Shown one piece after another: positions 17,101 to 23,434 of a stretch of 23,434 nucleotides of DNA (the first letter of the stretch is position 1; each line of letters opens with the position of its first letter). The DNA comes from Desulfobacteraceae bacterium. Lineage in GTDB: Bacteria > Desulfobacterota > Desulfobacteria > Desulfobacterales > Desulfobacteraceae. The notes beneath the pieces are model-generated. The model ran no database searches. It was not told the origin of the DNA and worked only from the letters and a program-made list of their open reading frames with translations. The stretch spans positions 1 through 23,434 of the forward strand of contig DAOWDR010000707.1 of the NCBI GenBank assembly GCA_030638935.1, in the 5' to 3' direction. Both the position numbers and the translations under genes were made by a program.

Positions 17101-19536
17101 TTGAAGAATAATAAAAAATTTTCACTCTCAGCCTTTTTTACAAAGAAAATCGCCTGGAGTGTCAATAAAATCAATTTTTTAAAAATTGCTGAAAAGGTTT
17201 CTCGATCAGATGCGGGCAAAGATCTGACCTCGGTATTTTCCGACCTTCCGGAAAGCTGGGCAAATGCAGAAAAAGTCAGCGCCCTTGCAGTTGAGCTTAC
17301 CATGACCCAGCTGGAAAATGATGGTAAAAAGCCAGATACCCGGGAAATAACAAAGCTAATAAAAGAGATTGAAATCAAGTATGACCGGCAGACACATATA
17401 AATACAACCACCTCCCTCTCCCTTTTATTTAACCAGATCTTTGAACAACAAAATAAAAACCTGCCCTTTACTTCCAAGGACGGAAGAGACCTTGCCCACA
17501 TAAACAAACTTAAAGAATATCAGAAACAAGGACTTGGGGTTGTTTATCTGATCAATCACTCATCCCATCTGGATGAATTTCTTGTGGATATTTTATGGCA
17601 GCACTTATCCCTTGGCCTGCCTGTATTTGCGGCAGGCCAGAATATGATGGCCATAAAAAGCATTGCACAGCTTCTCATGACCGGGTCCTATGTTGTTCTG
17701 CGCCACGGTGCAAGCAAATACCAGATGGCGGCCCTGTATAACTATTGCCGTGCCATCAGCATGTCAGGGGAGCAGCAGGGCATATTTCTTGAAGCCTGGA
17801 GAGGCGGGGCAAGGACCAGGGACGGAAGCTTAAGATACCCCAAAAAGCTTGTCACCTTAAGGGGTGCCATTGACGTTGAAACAGATCTTGTGGTTCAACC
17901 CATTGCCTTGTCATTTTCTGCAATTCCTGAAGACCTGCCCATGTGTTCCCGAAAAAGTTCTGTCAGCTGGGTCAGGGGACTGGGATTTTTCAGAACCCTT
18001 TTCAGAATACCCTTTAACCCGAAAACATTTTTATGGAAATCTGCAAAAAATCTATATGGCCGTGCCTATGTTACAGTGCCGGAACCCTTTCTTCTAAGTG
18101 AATTAAAAAAGAAACACAAACAGGACAAAAGCGGAATCCAGATAGATGAATTTGTGGCACTCTCTGCCATAAACCAGATAGCCAAATCAAAAAAAATAAT
18201 GGCCAGCCAGATCACCGCCCTTGGCCTGCTTAAGGCAAGAAAAGAGGGCAAAATTGATATGATCGAATCGGTTACCAAAGAAATGAATTTGCTAAAAGAA
18301 TACCATTTGCAGACATTTGGTGTAAAACCCGACTTTGAAGATTTCATATTAAAAAATTCAGCAAAAGATATCGTTGCCTATGGCCTTGGCTTGCTTACCA
18401 GAAGAAAGGTTATCAAAAAATGGCGCAAGGATAAAAACGGCTACCCCCTTGTCATTGATGAAGCAGCCCTTTCCTATTATGCAACCCATGCAGACAGAAG
18501 GCTGTATTCTCCCACGGCGGACCAGAATATTGTTGTGGTGGGTGCCGGCAACTGGGGGTTTGCCCTTGCATCCCTCATAGGCAGCCGGATTTTAGATGAC
18601 AAAAAATACAACAATGCCAGCCTGACAATCTTTGACCCCTGCGTTGAAGTTGCCAAGCAGATGGGCAGAGACCGCAACGGGAAGGGCAGATTTTCCAAAA
18701 ATCTGCTGCCTAAAAACACATTTGTAACCAGTGACTTTTCAAGCGCCTTTAGGAAAGCAAGCGATGTTATCATTGCCTCCAAACCATCTGATTTTGAAGA
18801 AAATTTCAAAAAAATATTAGATGTCTCGGAACAACCCTTTAAAATACTGATTGCAACAAGGGGATTTATACAGGAAACTAATACCATCCCCTATCTGGCT
18901 GCCCTTGACCTGGTAAAAAAATCCACCAGAACAGATGTAAATTTATATACATTGACAAGCCCTTTTGATCCAGAAGACCTGGTTGAGGCACGGCCTGTAA
19001 AAGGCGTAATATCAGGAACCGATGGCGGCACGGACCAACTGGCTGACCTGTTTGACACGCCTTTTGTGTCGCCCTTTATTTCCCAGGACCCAGTAGGAGC
19101 CCAAACCGCTGATATACTTTCCAGAATATATGCAATATGGCTCAATTACGCAAAGAGTTCAGGGATGATTCAAGATAACAAACAAACAGGGTATCTCATG
19201 GCCCAGATTGCCGATGAAGCCTGTGCCCTTGCCATTAATCTGGGGGGAGATTTTAAAACCTTTGAAGCAGGGAATATTCCCTGGACTGCAACCTTTACAG
19301 CTCTTTATCTGGGAGGTCTCTGGAAAGAATTTGGACAAAAGTTGGGAAATGGCGTCAAAAAAGGCAAAACACCTCATAAAATGCTCTTAAAAATCCAGGG
19401 GCAGTATGAAAATGAAGGCATACAACTACAGTCTATCCTGGACATGGAATCTGCTTTAGATTGCGCCAAACAATATAACCTTAAAATGCCTGTTCTGGAA
19501 GAAGCGGTTGAAACTTTCAGAAAGGCAAAAGTATAG
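17101..19536 (+). CDS. Fusion of PlsB-like glycerol-3-phosphate acyltransferase and degenerate GpsA-like module
   Basis: The protein has 811 residues if it starts at TTG 17101, one nt after the preceding stop. A longer frame from TTG 17023 has a better Shine-Dalgarno (AGGG) but overlaps the previous gene by 77 nt and begins with un-protein-like sequence; no ATG is available. Residues about 130-330 are a PlsB-type acyltransferase: NHSSHLDEF (HX4D, His153/Asp158), GSYVVLR, LEAWRGGARTRDG (Glu231; the usual EGGRSRTG with an insertion) and VVQPIALSFSAIPED. Residues about 475-811 resemble glycerol-3-phosphate dehydrogenase GpsA: Rossmann loop GAGNWGFALA (481-490), SPFDPEDLVEARP and DNKQTGYLMAQIADEA. 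Residues expected to be catalytic are changed: LKN is LSR (Ser674-Arg675), and the Lys-Gly after the Rossmann half is Arg587-Gly. It may acylate glycerol-3-phosphate in phospholipid synthesis at the membrane; the second module may only bind NAD or substrate. Confidence 0.85.
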   Translation: MKNNKKFSLSAFFTKKIAWSVNKINFLKIAEKVSRSDAGKDLTSVFSDLPESWANAEKVSALAVELTMTQLENDGKKPDTREITKLIKEIEIKYDRQTHINTTTSLSLLFNQIFEQQNKNLPFTSKDGRDLAHINKLKEYQKQGLGVVYLINHSSHLDEFLVDILWQHLSLGLPVFAAGQNMMAIKSIAQLLMTGSYVVLRHGASKYQMAALYNYCRAISMSGEQQGIFLEAWRGGARTRDGSLRYPKKLVTLRGAIDVETDLVVQPIALSFSAIPEDLPMCSRKSSVSWVRGLGFFRTLFRIPFNPKTFLWKSAKNLYGRAYVTVPEPFLLSELKKKHKQDKSGIQIDEFVALSAINQIAKSKKIMASQITALGLLKARKEGKIDMIESVTKEMNLLKEYHLQTFGVKPDFEDFILKNSAKDIVAYGLGLLTRRKVIKKWRKDKNGYPLVIDEAALSYYATHADRRLYSPTADQNIVVVGAGNWGFALASLIGSRILDDKKYNNASLTIFDPCVEVAKQMGRDRNGKGRFSKNLLPKNTFVTSDFSSAFRKASDVIIASKPSDFEENFKKILDVSEQPFKILIATRGFIQETNTIPYLAALDLVKKSTRTDVNLYTLTSPFDPEDLVEARPVKGVISGTDGGTDQLADLFDTPFVSPFISQDPVGAQTADILSRIYAIWLNYAKSSGMIQDNKQTGYLMAQIADEACALAINLGGDFKTFEAGNIPWTATFTALYLGGLWKEFGQKLGNGVKKGKTPHKMLLKIQGQYENEGIQLQSILDMESALDCAKQYNLKMPVLEEAVETFRKAKV

Positions 19537-19538
19537 TG

Positions 19539-20369
19539 TTAAAATGAATACTTATCCCAGAATTTAAAGGCTCCCAGCTGGTGCTCCCCGGGCAGAAAAG
19601 GTTTGACCACCGGATTATTTTGAATAAATTCTTTTTGAAAACCGATCCTCTTTTTATTAAATCGGTTATGTGCGTCCGCCACCCCCCTGTACCGCATATA
19701 ATAGGCATCATAATTTGCCATGTGCCGGGAACTCTGTAGTTCCATTATATTGTCAAAATTGTCATGGGTATATTGCAGCATCGCTTCAAAAGCGGCAAGG
19801 TATTTTGCCCGGGAATTATGGTGTTGTATCACATTTCGATCCGAATAAAATTGTTGGATTAAAAATGCCCACTCAAAATTCTGCCGTTTAAGATAATTGC
19901 TGTTGTCCTGGGTAAAATGAACCAGAGTGTCAATGGCTGCCTGATTTGTCTCCACCATCTGCCGTAGATTTTTAATCAAATCAAGGGCAGTTGTAAGATC
20001 CGTAATCCGGGACTGGGCCATGGTAAGACTTTGCAGTTTAGCCGATGCATTGTACAATTCAATGGTAGAGGCTTTTACCCCCTCATTGAGTCTTATCATT
20101 TCCCGGACAATGGGGGGAAGGCGGTTCTGCTTTTTCTTATTTGAGGTGTACAGGAAAAATTCCGTACCTGCCATTGCAAAAAATGTAACAAAAAAAACAG
20201 CCAGCCATATGGTGCCGGCACCTTTCTTTGATTTCATAACAAAAACAGGGGCGGCCACGGGTAGCAGCAATACAAGGGCTGCCCACCATTTTGGCTGCCC
20301 TAGCCGGAAGCAGGCTGCCATTATCAGCAAAGATAAGACCACACAATAGGAGACATAGATATATCCCAA
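19539..20369 (-). CDS. Membrane protein of unknown function
   Basis: I do not recognise this 276-residue protein. Three hydrophobic segments lie in the first quarter (about 5-20, 28-45, 53-73). A long helical, Asn/Gln-rich soluble part without cysteine follows, probably cytoplasmic and partly coiled coil. The start is TTG at 20369, supported by AAAGGAG 7 nt upstream; no ATG fits. It lies 23 nt after the stop of the MerR-like gene and is probably translated from the same mRNA, so the two may work together at the membrane. It converges with the PlsB-GpsA fusion, 2 nt apart. Confidence 0.8.
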   Translation of the reverse strand: MGYIYVSYCVVLSLLIMAACFRLGQPKWWAALVLLLPVAAPVFVMKSKKGAGTIWLAVFFVTFFAMAGTEFFLYTSNKKKQNRLPPIVREMIRLNEGVKASTIELYNASAKLQSLTMAQSRITDLTTALDLIKNLRQMVETNQAAIDTLVHFTQDNSNYLKRQNFEWAFLIQQFYSDRNVIQHHNSRAKYLAAFEAMLQYTHDNFDNIMELQSSRHMANYDAYYMRYRGVADAHNRFNKKRIGFQKEFIQNNPVVKPFLPGEHQLGAFKFWDKYSF

Positions 20370-20392
20370 TGTTATTCTCCTTTTTTTATGGA

Positions 20393-21148
20393 TTATTCCT
20401 TGAGCACAAGGGATATAATATCATTGACCGATTTTTGCAGTCCCGGCACCTTGCTTGCGCTTCGGCCTGCAACATTCAGCACTTTCACCTCAAATTGATT
20501 CAGCCATTTACGGAGCCTGGGGGAGGGATTTTTCTCTGTTTCAAGGTCAATGTGGAGCCATGGTTTTTTATGGGCTTTTGCAAAATTCATGGTATCCTTT
20601 GCATTGGGGGAAAGCATGCCATAGGAAAAGATAATGGAGCCGTCGGCCTCCTGGACGTTTTTTTCCAGATTTTCACTATCGCTTCCCTTGCTCAGTTCTA
20701 TGATATCCGTAATATGGGCATTGATTTCATTAAGTTTTTCATTGCTCCCTACTTCCCTCTTAACTTTGGACAATGTTTTTGTCCCGGCAGTGGAAAGGGT
20801 TGCTGTCAGATTTTCAATCACCGATATCAAGTGATCCAGTTTTTCCCCGAGGATTGAAAACTGTGCCGGATCCATGGGGGATGAGACTGCTGCTGCCACT
20901 GCTGCCGGGGGGCTGTCCTCGGAATCCTGGATACCCCCGAGTTTTACACGGATCTCATCCTTTGTCATCTCCGTTGTCTGGTAATACCCGTGGATCCGCT
21001 GGGCAAGTTCAAGGGTTTCATCTGGATATTCTTTTACCCCTTCATGCTCAACCGGATCTGCAAAAAATTCATTAAACCGTTTTATATATTCCCGGATGGT
21101 AGTTGACGAAATATCTAGTTCTTCAGCGATTTGTGAGATTGACTTCAT
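20393..21148 (-). CDS. MerR-like DNA-binding protein fused to a molybdenum-carrier-like domain
   Basis: The 251-residue protein has three parts. Residues 1-70 are a MerR-type helix-turn-helix (SISQIAEELDISSTTIREYIKRF, then a wing and helix ending TKDEIRVKLGG). Residues about 85-150 are a linker with Ala-rich and heptad-like segments, suited to dimerisation. Residues about 168-251 resemble the C-terminal half of the putative molybdenum carrier family (PF12694): DGSIIFSYGMLSPNAKDTM, KPWLHIDL, LNQFEVKVLNVAGRSASKVPGL, in a Rossmann-like fold. I infer a transcription regulator that senses a small ligand; molybdenum or molybdopterin is only suggested by the family name. The start at 21148 has GAGGA 7 nt upstream. 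A promoter, a leader hairpin and an inverted repeat precede it. Confidence 0.8.
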   Translation of the reverse strand: MKSISQIAEELDISSTTIREYIKRFNEFFADPVEHEGVKEYPDETLELAQRIHGYYQTTEMTKDEIRVKLGGIQDSEDSPPAAVAAAVSSPMDPAQFSILGEKLDHLISVIENLTATLSTAGTKTLSKVKREVGSNEKLNEINAHITDIIELSKGSDSENLEKNVQEADGSIIFSYGMLSPNAKDTMNFAKAHKKPWLHIDLETEKNPSPRLRKWLNQFEVKVLNVAGRSASKVPGLQKSVNDIISLVLKE

Positions 21149-21176
21149 AGTATGTCCTCAATTTACAAATAATTTT

Positions 21177-21198
21177 ACAGGCGATACCCATCGCCTGT
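21177..21198 (-). repeat. Perfect 9-bp inverted repeat in the leader of the MerR-like gene
   Basis: ACAGGCGAT and ATCGCCTGT are separated by ACCC, 28 nt upstream of the start codon at 21148 and downstream of the predicted transcription start. It could be an operator for the MerR-like protein or an RNA hairpin in the leader. There is no T run after it on either strand, so it is not a terminator. Confidence 0.7.
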
Positions 21199-21232
21199 TG
21201 AAGAAAGACTGGTCTGAAATTGGCTGGGTAAA

Positions 21233-21261
21233 AATATATTAAATTAACGGGGTAATTTCAA
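21233..21261 (-). promoter_or_regulatory. Promoter of the MerR-like/membrane protein operon
   Basis: On the minus strand TTGAAA (plus 21256-21261) and TATATT (plus 21233-21238) each match five of six consensus bases and are exactly 17 nt apart. The transcript would start near 21226, giving a leader of about 78 nt that contains the 21177-21198 hairpin. This is the best sigma-70 match in the window. Confidence 0.6.
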
Positions 21262-21282
21262 TCATTATTTTCATAATTGAAA
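21256..21282. repeat. Inverted repeat overlapping the -35 box, candidate operator
   Basis: TTTCAAT (21256-21262) and ATTGAAA (21276-21282) are 7-bp arms with 13 nt between, so their centres are two helical turns apart. The first arm contains the -35 of the minus-strand promoter. That is a typical place for a repressor site. Confidence 0.45.
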
Positions 21283-21352
21283 CAAGTGAGGGGAAAAAAG
21301 CCTTGAGAAAAAAACCATAACCGAGTAAAATTTTTCCTGCAAAGAAAATAGG

Positions 21353-21393
21353 AAAAAACCTAAGAACTATTCAGGTCAAAAAACCTAAGAACT
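21353..21393. repeat. Two 16-nt direct repeats, period 25
   Basis: AAAAAACCTAAGAACT occurs at 21353-21368 and again, identically, at 21378-21393. The second copy sits between GGTCA and TGACC. They lie about 95 nt upstream of the first response regulator and may bind an activator. Confidence 0.55.
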
Positions 21394-21486
21394 GACCAAT
21401 ACAGATAAAAGGAAATAATCCTTTCTGTACATAGTTTATGCTTAAAGAGCAAACAGCTACTATTCATAGTGTCACATGGAGGTTTG

Positions 21487-22212
21487 ATGGCAGATAAATT
21501 TGATCATACCATTTTAATAGTTGATGATGAAGAACAGGTGGGACGCGCCCTTGGAAGGCTGATGAAAAAAATCAACGTTAAATATGTATACATGGAATCA
21601 GGACAGGCAGGCCTTGATCGAATAAAATCATCGTCAAAACCATTTTCCCTGATTATTTCAGATCAGAGAATGCCGGAAATGGAAGGCTCTGAATTTCTGG
21701 CAAAAGCAAAAAAAATTGCACCAAAAACCATCCGGTTCCTACTTACGGGCTATGCTGATGTGGATGCGGTCACAAGAGCCGTGAACCAAGGATCGATTCA
21801 CCGGTATATAACCAAGCCCTGGAACAAGAACGCCTTTATTGAAACCGTGAAGGCGGGATTGGAACAATATGAACTTATCATTGAAAATGACCGGCTTTTC
21901 AAGCTTGCCAAGGCCCAAAATGCAAAATTATTTACCCTGAACACTGACCTGAAAAAAAGTTCTGTGGTCCATCAAAAAGCTATTATTCAACGGGACAAAG
22001 AGATCGATCAATTAAAAAAACGCCTGGAAATAGGATTTAAAAACCGCAATTATATCAATGAAATTGAAGCCCTGCTCAAGGAAAGCAATCTGCTGGAAAA
22101 GGAAAAGCTCAACACTCTCTACGCTGCCATAATTGCAGAGCTTTTTGAACAATTCCAAGATATTGCCACCAGAAACGGATTTGAAATGCCAGATAACATC
22201 CCAGGGGGATAA
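21487..22212 (+). CDS. Response regulator with coiled-coil output (paralogue 1)
   Basis: The 241-residue protein has a receiver domain (residues about 1-125): the acidic pair in ILIVDDEEQV, phospho-accepting Asp59 in ISDQRMPEMEG, the Thr in LLTGYAD and conserved Lys110 in YITKPW. The LTGY/KPW signature is that of the RpfG-type receiver group. The rest is helical and charged with heptad character (KEIDQLKKRLE), without HD-GYP, GGDEF or DNA-binding motif, so it probably acts through protein contacts. Start: ATG at 21487 has GGAGG 5 nt before it; the longer frame from GTG 21469 is less likely. It is followed after 1 nt by a paralogous regulator, and the two are surely co-transcribed. No histidine kinase is adjacent. 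Confidence 0.88.
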   Translation: MADKFDHTILIVDDEEQVGRALGRLMKKINVKYVYMESGQAGLDRIKSSSKPFSLIISDQRMPEMEGSEFLAKAKKIAPKTIRFLLTGYADVDAVTRAVNQGSIHRYITKPWNKNAFIETVKAGLEQYELIIENDRLFKLAKAQNAKLFTLNTDLKKSSVVHQKAIIQRDKEIDQLKKRLEIGFKNRNYINEIEALLKESNLLEKEKLNTLYAAIIAELFEQFQDIATRNGFEMPDNIPGG

Positions 22213-22213
22213 A

Positions 22214-23434
22214 ATGCCTGATACAGAGGAATATGCGATTCTGGTTGTGGATGACGATGAACCCATCGTAAAAAACATGAGACGGGTGTTGAAGAGGAAA
22301 GGCTTTAATAAAGTTATTTCCGCCCTGAATGCGGAGCAGGCTGTAAAATTGCTTGAAGATACCCGGAATCATTTTTTTCTGATCATGTCGGACCAGCGAA
22401 TGCCTGGTATTTCAGGCAGCGAATTTCTTGAAAAAAGCATAATGCTCAGCCCTGAATCCAGACGGATGCTTATGACCGGATATTCAAATTTTGAGGCCAT
22501 TGTGGATGCGGTTAACAAAGGCGAAATCCACCAGTATATTTCAAAACCATGGAACAATGACGATTTATTGCTCAGAATCCAGGGAGAGCTGGATATTTAT
22601 AAGCAATTCCAGGAAAGAAAACGATTGTTCAATATTACCAAAAACCAGAACACCAAGTTAGTTGACATTGCCACTGGAGTGCAAAAAAATTTAAAGGCCT
22701 TCACTGTCCGGCTTGAACAAAAAAAACAAGAGGTGGATTCCCTGACCCAGTCCCTGACAGAGGCAAAGGAACAGGCCGAATACAAAGAGGTATTTCTAGG
22801 GCTTGATGAATTACTTTCCAGAACCATTACCATGAACCAGAAAAACCTGGCAGAAGCATTCTTAATTTCCAGGACGGAAGTTGCGGCCACCCTAAACACA
22901 ATTGCCGGCCGAAGCAATATATCTTTTTCCCCGGAAGGGGGAACAACCAATGCAGGTATCGACAACCTTGAAGACGACACCTTTGAAATCATAGATAGTA
23001 TCATTGAAAATGTAGTCCAGGCTGTTGAGCCCACCCTGTTTGGCATTGGATCAGAACCCATAGCCGGTGTTACCATTGACGACTATAAAAAATTACCGGA
23101 TTTTGCCATCCTGGCCTTTAATGACGGCTATATCACCAGGGGAGAGCTTGAAAGAGCCCAGGAAGAGCTTGATGAACAGGAAGCCGAACAATCAACAGGG
23201 CTGACCATTGACAAGGTTCTTATCTCCAAGGGATTTCTCCAGAGGAAAGACCTGAGCCGTCTTTTTGCAAAAATCGCCCTCATAGAAACCCGTCTTCTGG
23301 ACAGGGAATTTGGAAAAATGCTCATGGACCGTGGGATTGCCAGTCAAAAAGATGTGGACCGGGCCCTTCGCAAACAATTAAATAACTTTGAAGACAGCGG
23401 GGTGTCCATGCTCATCGGAGATATCCTGGTGGAA
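22214..23434 (+). CDS. Response regulator with GspE-N-like repeats (paralogue 2), 3' end beyond the window
   Basis: 407 codons are visible without a stop. The receiver shows ILVVDDDEPI, Asp60 in MSDQRMPGISG, the Thr in LMTGYSN and Lys111 in YISKPW; it is clearly paralogous to the preceding gene (SDQRMP, GSEFL, DAVN/RAVN, KPWN, and RLFNITKNQNTKL against RLFKLAKAQNAKL). A coiled coil (EQKKQEVDSLTQSLTEAKEQAEY) and a middle part of unknown type follow. The visible C-terminal third has repeats of about 45-70 residues like the N-terminal domain of type II secretion ATPases: FNDGYITRGELERAQEEL, LTIDKVLISKGFLQRKDLSR and FGKMLMDRGIASQKDVDRAL, with another beginning IGDILVE at the edge. In MshE-like proteins this fold binds c-di-GMP; the binding residues cannot be confirmed here. 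ATG at 22214 has GGGGG upstream, inside the end of the previous gene. Confidence 0.88.
   Translation, partial: MPDTEEYAILVVDDDEPIVKNMRRVLKRKGFNKVISALNAEQAVKLLEDTRNHFFLIMSDQRMPGISGSEFLEKSIMLSPESRRMLMTGYSNFEAIVDAVNKGEIHQYISKPWNNDDLLLRIQGELDIYKQFQERKRLFNITKNQNTKLVDIATGVQKNLKAFTVRLEQKKQEVDSLTQSLTEAKEQAEYKEVFLGLDELLSRTITMNQKNLAEAFLISRTEVAATLNTIAGRSNISFSPEGGTTNAGIDNLEDDTFEIIDSIIENVVQAVEPTLFGIGSEPIAGVTIDDYKKLPDFAILAFNDGYITRGELERAQEELDEQEAEQSTGLTIDKVLISKGFLQRKDLSRLFAKIALIETRLLDREFGKMLMDRGIASQKDVDRALRKQLNNFEDSGVSMLIGDILVE

Larger units (their letters stand above)
21149..21486. other. Regulatory region between divergent genes
   Basis: This 338-nt gap separates the MerR-like gene (minus) from the response regulators (plus). 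It has a perfect 9-bp hairpin (21177-21198), a strong minus-strand promoter (21233-21261), an inverted repeat over its -35 (21256-21282), and two 16-nt direct repeats 25 nt apart (21353-21368, 21378-21393). I found no ORF and no convincing plus-strand promoter. A weak TATGCT (21437-21442) lacks a -35. Confidence 0.7.

Noticed and set aside
21255..21283. CRISPR-repeat-like GTTTCAAT/ATTGAAAC sequence
   Set aside because: It occurs once only, with no repeat-spacer pattern and no cas gene; an operator-like inverted repeat explains it better.

Overview
The window looks like chromosomal DNA of an anaerobic, sulfate-reducing deltaproteobacterium, most likely Desulfobacterales/Desulfobacteraceae. This is inferred from moderate GC content, an HdrD/DsrK-type iron-sulfur protein that appears to contain selenocysteine, a CcdA-type thiol-redox membrane protein, a DksA/TraR-like zinc-finger protein, and several large signalling and fusion proteins. 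I saw no rRNA, tRNA, insertion sequence, phage gene or CRISPR array. It reads as core chromosome with lineage-specific fusions rather than a mobile island.

Layout. Positions 1-1940 (minus): parA, parB and the start of ispH, tightly packed with a 4-nt parA/parB overlap. Positions 2042-3427 (minus): one iron-sulfur protein read through an in-frame TGA (Sec244), with a SECIS-like hairpin just after the TGA and a rho-independent terminator at the end. Positions 3599-7621 (plus): hrpA, an RNA helicase gene whose N-terminal part is separated from the rest by an in-frame TAA. Positions 7632-9081: a small unknown protein (minus), a small secreted unknown protein (plus) and a DksA/TraR zinc-finger protein (plus). 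Positions 9153-11062 (plus): ccdA-like membrane protein and an MFS transporter. Positions 11059-14214 (minus): a hybrid histidine kinase with Cache, two PAS, kinase and receiver domains.

Positions 14448-19536 (plus): two unusual fusion genes back to back. The first joins aminomethyltransferase (GcvT) to a divergent serine hydroxymethyltransferase. The second joins a PlsB-like glycerol-3-phosphate acyltransferase to a GpsA-like NAD-binding module whose catalytic residues look substituted. Positions 19539-21148 (minus): a MerR-like helix-turn-helix protein fused to a molybdenum-carrier-like domain, followed by a membrane protein with a TTG start. Positions 21487-23434 (plus): two paralogous response regulators in tandem; the second continues beyond the window and carries repeats resembling the GspE/MshE N-terminal domain.

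The strongest finding is the selenoprotein. The continuous frame on both sides of the TGA, the position of TGA at the place of a conserved Cys, the intact downstream cysteine motif and the hairpin at the right distance all agree. Next are the two enzyme fusions and the hrpA nonsense codon. Homology statements rest on motif recognition by eye; no database search was run.
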